From Leptolyngbya sp. 'hensonii' (lineage in GTDB: Bacteria > Cyanobacteriota > Cyanobacteriia > GCF-001939115), in contig NZ_MQTZ01000012.1 in the NCBI RefSeq assembly GCF_001939115.1, positions 73,783-137,782 on the forward strand: a DNA stretch of 64,000 nucleotides, in the 5' to 3' direction. The first letter of the stretch is position 1. Each line of letters opens with the position of its first letter. A program made the position numbers and the translations under genes. Under the pieces are notes generated by a model, which was not told the DNA's origin, did not search any database, and saw nothing but the letters and a program-made list of their open reading frames with translations. Positions 1 to 7,093 of the stretch are shown here, in pieces.

Positions 1-887
1 TGGATATCCCGCAGGTTGAAGCGATCGACCCATTCTGGATAAAACGGCCAGACTTCATGACTTCCAGTTTTAGTCATTGGCAACACCCGAATACTGGCAT
101 TGGGATTGCCCTGTTGCAGCGCGGAATAGTCACAGAAAAAGACCTCATGATTTCTCAGCCCGTAAGTGGCCATCATGCCATAGACAAAACGCCACTCTGG
201 ATGGGGAATCTGTTCAAAGGTGGCCACAATCACATCATCGGACGGTAAGTCGCGATGTTCCACTGCATTAGGGCCATAGCTGCCCCAGAAAGTCTTCAGA
301 TCAAAGGGCAGGTCCAGATCGAGAAATCGGGCCAGGGCTGCCAGGGCTGTACAACAGATCTGGCGACTGCGGGAGTCCTCAGCCGTTGTATGGATGGTTT
401 TATGCATGGCTTCTGCCATTGTCATCTGGGGATTTGCGGCAACCACCGTGCGCAATTTGCGCAGGTAAGGAGCATAGGCGGTATTCCAGGTAGAGGTAGT
501 GGCTGCCGATCGTGACCGTCGATCCCGCTGGGTAAAGAAATCTTGTTCAAAAGCCCGCAACTGCTGTTCCAGTTCAAGCTGATTGAGCCGCAAGCCCCCC
601 GTGCCACAGTGGTAGTTTCGCCAGTCAAAGGATTTTTGCAGGAGCTGGGCGGCCACGATCTTGGCTTCCTGCTCGGCTTGCTTCAATCCTGCAGAGGTTG
701 CAGGTAAGCCGAGGGGGACTCGCTGTTGATAGGGACGCAGGCGATCGCTGCCCGGACGGGGGGGAAAAGTTCCCCGCAGGCTTAGCTTCTGGCTCCGACG
801 CTCAATTTGCACCCCCAGGCGGGCCAGTTTGAGTCGTTGGTTCAGTTGTTGAATGCGGCTGTCGATCGCGCGCTGATCATCGGTCAT
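1..887 (-). CDS. tyrosine-type site-specific integrase, 3' end cut by window edge
   Basis: A reading frame opens at ATG 887-885 and runs without a stop to base 1, giving 295 codons. The first ~150 residues are Arg/Gln-rich and partly coiled (begins MTDDQRAIDSRIQQLNQRL), followed by a core-binding-like helical part and the start of a catalytic domain with the segment FVYGMMATYGLRNHEVFFCDY. The Arg in YGLRNHE sits where tyrosine recombinases carry the first catalytic Arg; the distal H-x-x-R and nucleophilic Tyr would lie beyond the edge. The layout matches the integrase-like proteins common in cyanobacterial chromosomes. No att site, excisionase or phage structural gene is next to it, so a living prophage is not supported. 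HIP1 sites in the frame suggest long residence. The start has no strong ribosome-binding site. The family call is recognition of the pattern, not a search. Confidence 0.75.
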   Translation of the reverse strand, partial: MTDDQRAIDSRIQQLNQRLKLARLGVQIERRSQKLSLRGTFPPRPGSDRLRPYQQRVPLGLPATSAGLKQAEQEAKIVAAQLLQKSFDWRNYHCGTGGLRLNQLELEQQLRAFEQDFFTQRDRRSRSAATTSTWNTAYAPYLRKLRTVVAANPQMTMAEAMHKTIHTTAEDSRSRQICCTALAALARFLDLDLPFDLKTFWGSYGPNAVEHRDLPSDDVIVATFEQIPHPEWRFVYGMMATYGLRNHEVFFCDYSALQQGNPNASIRVLPMTKTGSHEVWPFYPEWVDRFNLRDI

Positions 888-1016
888 TTCAAGGGCAATT
901 GGAGGACAAATCCTGTGGTAGAACCTGGGAATAGGCACATACAACGGACAGTAGACAAGAGTACTATACTTAAATCCAGTCTAAAACGCTCAACCTCACG
1001 ATCGATACTACTGTCT

Positions 1017-2072
1017 ATGCACAAAATTCCTGTCACGGTCATTACAGGCTTTCTGGGGGCTGGAAAAACAACCCTGGTCCGCCATCTCCTGCAAAATAAC
1101 GAAGGGCGTCGGATTGCGGTTCTGGTGAATGAATTCGGTGAGATTGGCATTGACGGCGATCTGCTACGGGCCTGCCAGGTCTGTGATCAAGAGGGGGATC
1201 ATGGAGTGGTCTCAGTAGGCCCAGACATTATTGAACTAACTAATGGATGCCTCTGTTGCACGGTTCAGGAAGAATTTTATCCCGCCATGCAGGAATTACT
1301 GAAACGGCGAGATCAGCTCGACTGTATTCTGATCGAAACCTCTGGACTGGCCTTACCCAAACCGTTGGTTCAGGCATTTCGCTGGCCGGAGATCCGCACG
1401 GCAGCCACCGTGGATGGGGTCGTTACCGTCGTTGACTGTGAGGCTCTGGCTGCTGGTCAGTTCGTCGGCAATCTGGAGGCTCTGGAAGCCCAGCGGCAGG
1501 CGGATGATAGCCTGGAGCATGAAACTCCGATCGAGGAACTCTTTGAGGACCAACTGGCCTGTGCCGATCTGGTGTTGCTGACGAAGGTGGATCAGGTAGA
1601 TTCTCAGACTCGGCTCAAAGTGGAGCAATGGCTTCAGCAAGAATTACCTGCAGGAGTCAAAATCGTTCCCTGCCAGCAAGGAGCCATTGCTCCCGACATT
1701 CTGCTGGGCTTCAATGCTGCCGTGGAAGACAACCTGGAGCATCGTCCCAGCCACCATGACCAGGAAGAAGAGCACGATCATGATGACGATATCAATGCTG
1801 TCCAACTGTTCCTGGAGCACAAGTTTGACCCTGCTGCCCTGGTCGAGCGGTTGAAGATGTTGGTGCAGCAGCAAGAGATCTATCGGATCAAAGGCTTTGT
1901 GGCCGTGCCCCAGAAACCCATGCGACTGGTCTTACAGGGGGTGGGGCAGCGATTTGAGACCTTTTACGATCGCCCCTGGCAACCCCAAGAAACCCCCCAA
2001 ACCAAACTGGTCCTGATTGGCCGCGACCTAGACCAGGCCACGATCGAACATCACATCTTGGCCTCATCCTAG
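1017..2072 (+). CDS. CobW/COG0523-family GTPase (metal chaperone type)
   Basis: A 351-aa P-loop GTPase of the CobW/COG0523 (G3E) family, proteins that insert or traffic metals such as zinc or cobalt. Visible: Walker A GFLGAGKT at residues 11-18; the family's metal-binding CxCC in GCLCC (Cys78, 80, 81); ETSGLALPKP in the switch region; a His/Asp/Glu-rich loop near residue 240 (SHHDQEEEHDHDDD), typical of metal handling; and a C-terminal CobW_C domain. The frame is open upstream to 807, but that part overlaps the divergent integrase start and lacks family similarity, so ATG 1017, directly before the Walker A strand, is chosen. No Zur box or cobalamin riboswitch was recognised upstream, so the metal cannot be named. 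It ends at a palindrome (2082-2103) facing the convergent MBL gene. Confidence 0.9.
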   Translation: MHKIPVTVITGFLGAGKTTLVRHLLQNNEGRRIAVLVNEFGEIGIDGDLLRACQVCDQEGDHGVVSVGPDIIELTNGCLCCTVQEEFYPAMQELLKRRDQLDCILIETSGLALPKPLVQAFRWPEIRTAATVDGVVTVVDCEALAAGQFVGNLEALEAQRQADDSLEHETPIEELFEDQLACADLVLLTKVDQVDSQTRLKVEQWLQQELPAGVKIVPCQQGAIAPDILLGFNAAVEDNLEHRPSHHDQEEEHDHDDDINAVQLFLEHKFDPAALVERLKMLVQQQEIYRIKGFVAVPQKPMRLVLQGVGQRFETFYDRPWQPQETPQTKLVLIGRDLDQATIEHHILASS

Positions 2073-2081
2073 CAAGCTGTA

Positions 2082-2103
2082 CAGGCGTTGCAGGCAACGC
2101 CTG
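2082..2103. repeat. GTTGC-AG-GCAAC palindrome between convergent genes
   Basis: A perfect inverted repeat with 10-bp arms (left arm CAGGCGTTGC) and an AG loop begins ten bases after the stop of the CobW-type gene and lies 26 bases before the end of the opposite MBL gene. Related GTTGC/GCAAC palindromes follow the plus-strand genes ending at 19365 and 49550, so this is one copy of a dispersed family. It is placed to act as a bidirectional terminator or 3' RNA stabiliser, although no T tract follows. Confidence 0.7.
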
Positions 2104-2128
2104 CCCCACAACCAACCCTGCAGAGCAA

Positions 2129-2938
2129 TCAAAACCGATAACTCATGACCATGGTTTGCGGCCCCTGCTCTGGCAAATCAGAAGCTTTCAGGGTGACCGT
2201 ATCGCTTTGCACCCGGCGCACAGATGTCCCTTCCATGAGGGAGAGGAATTCATCCAGAGGGGCAATCTCACAGGCAGCCGGATCAGCGGCCTGGGTCCGA
2301 TAGTGGGTCGGAATAACCAATCGAGGATTCAAAGCCTGAATTGTCTGCTTCGCTTCCTGGGCATTGTAAGCCTTGGGGCCTCCGCCTACCGGAATGAGTA
2401 ACACATCCGGGCGTCCCATCAGGATTTTCTGCTCCAGGACGATCGGCCCCGCTGCCCCACCCAAGTGAACTATCCTGATCCCCGACTGGGTCCAGCGCCA
2501 GGCCACATTATTCCCAAACCGACGGCCATTGTTGCGATCGTGGTCAATCCCAATGCCCTGAATCGGCATCCCTTTGAACTGATACAGACCAGCTTCGTAA
2601 AGCAGGCGGGGATTCCCCGGCACCGCTTCAATAAATCCTTCATCTAGAAGTTGGCTGCTGATCATGACCAGATCACTGGCAACCTTGGGCAGACGATACC
2701 GGGCAGTACAACCCACTGTCCGAAATGGATTGACCAGAATCCGTTTACCCTCTCCAGTGAATAGAAAACAGGTATGGCCCAGCCACTGGATGGACAGGGA
2801 CCCGCCTGAAGCGGCTTTTTGAGATTGTTTGGGGGAGGAGGTTTGAGCCCGGTAGACCTGTAACCCAGAAGCTACTCCCATTCCCAAACTTGCCAGCAGG
2901 CTCGCCTGAGCATAACGTATCAAGTGTCGTCGTTTCAT
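2129..2938 (-). CDS. exported MBL-fold (UlaG-like) protein lacking HxHxDH
   Basis: A 269-aa protein resembling the UlaG-like branch of the metallo-beta-lactamase fold. A hydrophobic N-terminus with basic residues (MKRRHLIRYAQASLLASLGMG) looks like a signal peptide or membrane anchor. The fold landmarks are WLGHTCFLF and ILVNPF near residues 53-74, IDHDRNNGRRFGNN, IRIVHLGG, DVLLIPVGG and RLVIPTHYR near the C-terminus. Where active family members have the metal-binding HxHxDH after strand 4, this sequence reads DLVMISSQLLDEG, so the classical two-metal site is incomplete. I recall the same substitution in other cyanobacterial homologues, which would make it a lineage trait. The substrate is unknown. 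It is convergent with the CobW-type gene and co-directional with trpG 62 bases upstream. Confidence 0.8.
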   Translation of the reverse strand: MKRRHLIRYAQASLLASLGMGVASGLQVYRAQTSSPKQSQKAASGGSLSIQWLGHTCFLFTGEGKRILVNPFRTVGCTARYRLPKVASDLVMISSQLLDEGFIEAVPGNPRLLYEAGLYQFKGMPIQGIGIDHDRNNGRRFGNNVAWRWTQSGIRIVHLGGAAGPIVLEQKILMGRPDVLLIPVGGGPKAYNAQEAKQTIQALNPRLVIPTHYRTQAADPAACEIAPLDEFLSLMEGTSVRRVQSDTVTLKASDLPEQGPQTMVMSYRF

Positions 2939-3000
2939 CGTCTCCTCACGCTTGCGCTGTTAGCCATCAACCTTCAGCAGCTCTATCCAATCCGTTACTA

Positions 3001-3615
3001 TTATGGGGCTCTTTGGACGCCAATCAAGCTAACCCCAGCCAGAAAATTCCGCAGGAGCTGTTTTCCAGCCACCGTGAGCACGCTTTCTGGATGAAATTGT
3101 ACCCCTTCAATTTGAGGGTAATCTCGATGGCGTACCCCCATAATGGTTCCATCTTCAACCCAGGCCGTAATCTCCAGCTCTTCCGGACAGGTATCTCGCT
3201 GGATCGCCAGACTATGGTAGCGGGTAGCTGTTAAGGGGCTGTCCAACCCCTGAAAAACGCCAACGCCTTTGTGGAAAACCTGGGAGGTCTTGCCATGCAT
3301 CAGTTCGGGAGCCCGAACGACCTGCCCACCGAAGACCTGGCCAATCCCCTGATGCCCCAGACAAACCCCCAACACAGGCACCGTAGGCCCCAAATCCGCG
3401 ATCACCTCCAGGGAAATCCCCGCATCTTCCGGGCGTCCTGGACCAGGAGAGATGACGATCGCAGCCGGGTTCAGATCCCGAATTTGCGCCACTGTAATTT
3501 GATCGTTCCGGTAAACCTGAATTTCGGCAGCAATGGGAAAATCGGCACTCAGTTCCCCCAGGTACTGTACCAAGTTGTAGGTAAAGCTATCGTAGTTGTC
3601 AATTACAAGAATCAT
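3001..3615 (-). CDS. trpG: anthranilate/aminodeoxychorismate synthase glutaminase subunit
   Basis: A 204-aa class I glutamine amidotransferase that supplies ammonia to anthranilate synthase (tryptophan) and/or aminodeoxychorismate synthase (folate). The sequence begins [19 protein letters not shown], the classic TrpG/PabA start, has the oxyanion segment [11 protein letters not shown], the nucleophile elbow [11 protein letters not shown] with the catalytic Cys, and HPESVLT with the catalytic His-x-Glu. Length is normal. The start overlaps the stop of dgkA in an ATGA (3612-3615), so translation is probably coupled. The order ybeY-dgkA-trpG is one I remember from Synechocystis slr0053-slr0055. 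TrpG and PabA cannot be told apart by sequence and cyanobacteria often use one protein for both. Confidence 0.93.
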   Translation of the reverse strand: MILVIDNYDSFTYNLVQYLGELSADFPIAAEIQVYRNDQITVAQIRDLNPAAIVISPGPGRPEDAGISLEVIADLGPTVPVLGVCLGHQGIGQVFGGQVVRAPELMHGKTSQVFHKGVGVFQGLDSPLTATRYHSLAIQRDTCPEELEITAWVEDGTIMGVRHRDYPQIEGVQFHPESVLTVAGKQLLRNFLAGVSLIGVQRAP

Positions 3616-4088
3616 TGCAGCGACCCGGCTTGAGAAATAAAGGTCTGGGTAACCGTCATCAGACGGGGTAAAAGCAGGGAACCTGCCACCAGCACTGCTG
3701 CCAGAGCCGAGATCAGCACGGCTCCAGCAGAGCAGTCTTTGGCAATTTTGGCGAGTTCATGGTAAGTCTGTTTTACCGTCAGGTCTACCACCGACTCCAG
3801 GGCCGTATTCAACAATTCCATCGCCAGCACGGCTCCGATCGTCAGTCCAATGACAGCCATCTCCACAGAATTGAGCTGCAACAGTTCCCCTAACCCAATG
3901 ACCAGAATTCCCAACACCACATGAATTCGAAAGTTTCGCTGGGTTTGAAACGCATAGGTCAATCCGGCCCAGGCATATTTGAAACTGATGAATAGATTTG
4001 CAGCCACCTGCCAGGAAAGCTCCCGGTTTGGTTTGCCTACCTTTGCGACAGAGCCATTTGAGGTCGATGTAGACAGGTCGTCAGGCAT
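3612..4088 (-). CDS. dgkA: diacylglycerol kinase / undecaprenol kinase-type membrane protein
   Basis: A 158-aa integral membrane lipid kinase of the DgkA family, which phosphorylates diacylglycerol or undecaprenol at the inner membrane. A soluble, Ser/Thr-rich N-terminus (~35 residues) precedes the family core: amphipathic helix with [21 protein letters not shown], three membrane helices, the signature [14 protein letters not shown] that binds Mg-ATP, and the final helix after [14 protein letters not shown]. The frame could start at TTG 4157, but that only adds a non-conserved tail; ATG 4088 is preferred, with no strong ribosome-binding site at either. The stop overlaps the trpG start by four bases, and ybeY ends 72 bases upstream, so the three form one operon. 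Confidence 0.9.
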   Translation of the reverse strand: MPDDLSTSTSNGSVAKVGKPNRELSWQVAANLFISFKYAWAGLTYAFQTQRNFRIHVVLGILVIGLGELLQLNSVEMAVIGLTIGAVLAMELLNTALESVVDLTVKQTYHELAKIAKDCSAGAVLISALAAVLVAGSLLLPRLMTVTQTFISQAGSLQ

Positions 4089-4159
4089 AGTTGGAAAGGG
4101 TGAGATGGTCTCTGTAAAGGATGAGTGGGCAGAGGGGATAGCAAATAGAAACTTCAAAC

Positions 4160-4681
4160 TCAGGCTGTGGTTCCGGCAAAACCAACTGCGGCCAGTAAAG
4201 CTTCCTGTTGATCAAGCATGGACAACAGGCTGGCTTCGTCAGGATGGTCCCACCCCAGTAGGTGGAGGAGACCATGGGCTGCTAACCAGGTAACCTCCTG
4301 GCTCAAAGAATGTCCTTTGGATGCAGCCTGATGAGACGCCGTTTCAATTGAAATGACAATATCACCAAGATATACAGGAAGGGAGTCTATCTGACTCAAA
4401 ATTTGAGCTGTTTCGCCTTCTAATACCGCAAAGGCCAGCACATCGGTGGGGCGATCGACCTGCCGATATTGGGCATTCAGGGCCTGAATTTCAGTATCAT
4501 CTGTCAGGCGGAGGGTTAACTCATAGTCTTGCTCCCAATCCAGGTAAACCTGATTGGGGGCTTCTGTTGGAAGCAACAATTCTAACCATTGCTGGAAGTA
4601 CGCTTGCCAGGCACCTGACTCAGGGCAGCCATCAGCCCCGGAACCTGCAACACAGATCTGTACATCAACCTCTACATCCAA
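4160..4681 (-). CDS. ybeY: endoribonuclease YbeY (rRNA maturation factor)
   Basis: A 173-aa YbeY/UPF0054 protein: a zinc metalloendoribonuclease for 16S rRNA 3'-end maturation and ribosome quality control. The C-terminal zinc motif is intact ([13 protein letters not shown] with its three histidines), preceded by the conserved [24 protein letters not shown] segment and the strand LGDIVIS. Length is typical. The frame begins at TTG 4681; no in-frame ATG gives a better start, and a GGGAGAG ribosome-binding site lies about seven bases upstream. It stands between the DUF3285 gene and dgkA, all co-directional, and is likely transcribed with prfB and DUF3285. Confidence 0.93.
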   Translation of the reverse strand: MDVEVDVQICVAGSGADGCPESGAWQAYFQQWLELLLPTEAPNQVYLDWEQDYELTLRLTDDTEIQALNAQYRQVDRPTDVLAFAVLEGETAQILSQIDSLPVYLGDIVISIETASHQAASKGHSLSQEVTWLAAHGLLHLLGWDHPDEASLLSMLDQQEALLAAVGFAGTTA

Positions 4682-4710
4682 GCTCCTACTCTCCCAGCCC
4701 GTATGGCTGA

Positions 4711-4944
4711 TTAGCGTGTCAAATAGGCAAGACTGACCAGTATCGTCAGTAGGGTCAAACTAGTCAATGTGAAATGAAACAGAGATTTCCCCCGTTTCCG
4801 CACCATATTTCGCATGGCTAATTTGACATAACTGGGCCGCAGGGGTTCCAGAGGAAGAGCAGATTCAGGGGAGAGGACAGATTCAGAAGTTGCATCTGGA
4901 TCTGGCGGAGAAATTGATTCAGAGGGTGAATTCACTGAACTCAT
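4711..4944 (-). CDS. DUF3285 small membrane protein
   Basis: A 77-aa protein with an acidic, Ser/Pro-rich N-terminal half and a conserved C-terminal half, [20 protein letters not shown] followed by a single hydrophobic helix ending LAYLTR. This is the DUF3285 signature, a cyanobacteria-specific family without known function. One membrane helix with a positively charged segment before it suggests an N-in orientation. It lies between prfB (upstream) and ybeY (downstream) on the same strand, an arrangement I recall from other cyanobacteria, so a link to translation is possible but not shown. Confidence 0.85.
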   Translation of the reverse strand: MSSVNSPSESISPPDPDATSESVLSPESALPLEPLRPSYVKLAMRNMVRKRGKSLFHFTLTSLTLLTILVSLAYLTR

Positions 4945-5017
4945 AGTGAAGGTCTCATTGGGAACATGACTCAGTTAAGCAGATTCTACCGTGAAGAATT
5001 GTTTCTATGTTGTTCTA

Positions 5018-6143
5018 TCAGCTGGCCGCCGCATCAACCAGTTGATTTTCCTGACGCAGATAAGCCTCAATAAAGGGATCCAGTTGCCCGTTCATGACAT
5101 CTGACACCGCAGTCGTTTCTACCCCTGTGCGCAGATCCTTGACCATCTGGTAAGGATGGAACACATAGTTACGAATCTGATTTCCCCAGGCAGCTTCCAC
5201 CATATCGCCTCGAATATCGGCAATTTCCTTAGCCCGTTGTTCCTGAGCCACAATCAAAAGCTTGGCCTTGAGAATCGCCAGCGCTTTCTCTTTATTTTGG
5301 AGTTGCGATCGCTCCTGGGTACAACGTACGGCCAGCCCTGTGGGAATATGGAGAATCCGCACAGCAGTCTCAACCTTGTTGACGTTCTGTCCGCCCTTGC
5401 CTCCGGCCCGCGAAGTGGTAATCTCCAGATCCTTGTCCGGAATATCCAGGTGGACCGATCGATCCAGGACGGGCATCACCTCCACACCAGCAAAACTGGT
5501 CTGCCGCTTATCATTGGCATTAAAGGGGGAAATACGAACCAGGCGGTGAGTACCCTTTTCAGCCTTGAGATAACCATAGGCATAGCGCCCGTCAATCTCT
5601 AATGTGGCAGACTTAATCCCGGCCTCATCTCCCTCTGAAATCTCAGCCAGGTGAACTTGATAGCCATGGCTTTCTCCCCAACGGGTATACATGCGAAGGA
5701 GCATTTCAGCCCAATCCTGGGCATCCGTGCCCCCCGCCCCAGCATTAATCGTCAGAACAGCTCCCGATTGGTCATAGAGACCCGACAACATTTGTTGCAA
5801 TTCCCACTGATCGAGAGCATGGGTCAAGTGGGTAAGGTTAGTTTGGGCCTCCTGGAGTAATGCCTCGTCCATTTCTAACTCCACCAACTCCAGGACGGCC
5901 CTCGCATCCTCCAGATGTCCCTGCCATTGTTCAAATTGCTGGAGATGAGACTTCAGGTCGTTCAACTCCTGCAAGGTACGCTGAGCCGTAGCCTGACTAT
6001 CCCAAAACTCCGGTTGAGCTGCAACCTGCTCCAGATCTTGAATCTTTGCTTTCAGTGCCGGAATGTCAAAGATAGTCCTGGGTTTTACCCAGGCGGTCAG
6101 ATAACACTTCAACGTCCCGTTTGACTTCGGTTACATCCAACAT
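5018..6143 (-). CDS. prfB: peptide chain release factor 2 with programmed +1 frameshift
   Basis: RF2 recognises UGA and UAA stops and triggers peptide release. Translation starts at ATG 6143-6141, reads 25 codons ([20 protein letters not shown]...YL) and meets an in-frame TGA at 6068-6066. The surrounding CTTTGAC (6071-6065) is the classic prfB shift site: the ribosome slips +1, skips one T and continues at GAC in the frame that runs to 5018. A CAGGA stretch just upstream can act as the stimulatory anti-SD element. The product is 374 aa, normal for RF2. Motifs: SPF in [15 protein letters not shown] for stop-codon recognition and GGQ in [15 protein letters not shown] for hydrolysis. Regulation is by autogenous frameshifting: low RF2 pauses the ribosome at UGA and favours the shift. 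An annotation starting at 6112 would miss the true N-terminus. Confidence 0.96.
6065..6071 (-). promoter_or_regulatory. programmed +1 frameshift site of prfB
   Basis: CTT TGA C, read on the minus strand, after 25 sense codons of prfB. The zero-frame TGA is itself the codon read by RF2, and downstream protein similarity resumes only in the +1 frame ([15 protein letters not shown]). This is the canonical autoregulatory site of bacterial prfB genes. Confidence 0.95.
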
Positions 6144-6215
6144 GGCTCAGCCATCCTCATGCAAATTCTTCAGTCTTCCACTATACCAACCTTTATCAAG
6201 ACCTTGCACAGGTCA

Positions 6216-6944
6216 CTAATCCCGACCGTTGAGGGCAATCAAAAGTCGCAGGATAAAGATAAACAGGTTGATATAGGTCAGGTACATGGACAGAGCCGCT
6301 GGCAGATACTGATCATCTCGATAGGATCGGGGCAGAATAAAAAAGTCCACCACAGCAGCCCCGGCAAACAGAAACACCCCAATCCCCGAAATCGCAATTT
6401 CCAGGAAAGTGGGTGTCTGCCCCCCAAACAGATGGAAAACGAACTGGCAGAGAATCACCACCAGGAAGGCAATTAGCCCCAATTGCACTGTCTTAGCCAG
6501 GGCCAGACCATCCTGCTCAGATAGATTAGAGCCAATCTGACGGGCAGCAATGAAGGTAATCCCGCAACCCAGGGCGGCAAAGGCGATTCCGTTAATTCCA
6601 ACCCCCTGGGTTTTCAGGGCCACAAAAATCAGGCCACTCAGGGTATAGCCGGAAAGAAGACTGTAGGTTGCCAGCAGTGGCAAAGCTAGAGCTTTATTCC
6701 CCTTCTCAGCCACATTCTGAGCGACAAAGAAGAGAACGAGCTCAAGAACGATCGCGGCAATAAAGGTAGGCATAAACAGGCTTGGATTGGTCCGGATGAC
6801 CCCTAATCCGCCATAGCTGCCAACAGCAGTCAAAATCAAGCCTCCCCCGACATAGGGCAGGGCATTCGCAATTACGTTAGGACCCGTCAGAGCCTGGGTT
6901 TTAGCCTGACGAATCGCATCACGGAAGTTACTGGTGTTACTCAT
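6216..6944 (-). CDS. Bax inhibitor-1 / YccA-YbhL family membrane protein
   Basis: A 242-aa polytopic membrane protein with about seven hydrophobic segments. The N-terminus is short and soluble (MSNTSNFRDAIRQAKTQAL), and the tail carries the family-typical charged motif in the last loop (FFILPRSYRDDQYLPAALSMYLTYINLFIFILRLL). Bacterial members of the BI-1/LFG family are pH-sensitive calcium-leak channels or protease modulators; a specific role cannot be assigned here. It has an ATG start at 6944 and lies alone between prfB and a histidine kinase, all on the minus strand, with about 70 bases to the prfB start and 150 to the kinase end, so it probably has its own promoter. Confidence 0.87.
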   Translation of the reverse strand: MSNTSNFRDAIRQAKTQALTGPNVIANALPYVGGGLILTAVGSYGGLGVIRTNPSLFMPTFIAAIVLELVLFFVAQNVAEKGNKALALPLLATYSLLSGYTLSGLIFVALKTQGVGINGIAFAALGCGITFIAARQIGSNLSEQDGLALAKTVQLGLIAFLVVILCQFVFHLFGGQTPTFLEIAISGIGVFLFAGAAVVDFFILPRSYRDDQYLPAALSMYLTYINLFIFILRLLIALNGRD

Positions 6945-7093
6945 AGGGACTCCCTTACAACAACCTGTAAGAACTCGGGATGTCTAAGATTAGACTCAAT
7001 TCCCCAGTATAGGTCAGGGATCTGGTTACGGGCAGAACGCCTCAGCGAACCTCTCCAGCACAACTCCAACAGGATGCTCAGAAATACTGAAGA

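Noticed and set aside
807..1016. Upstream extension of the CobW-type gene
   Set aside because: Overlaps the divergent integrase start, has no family similarity, and ATG 1017 lies directly before the Walker A strand.
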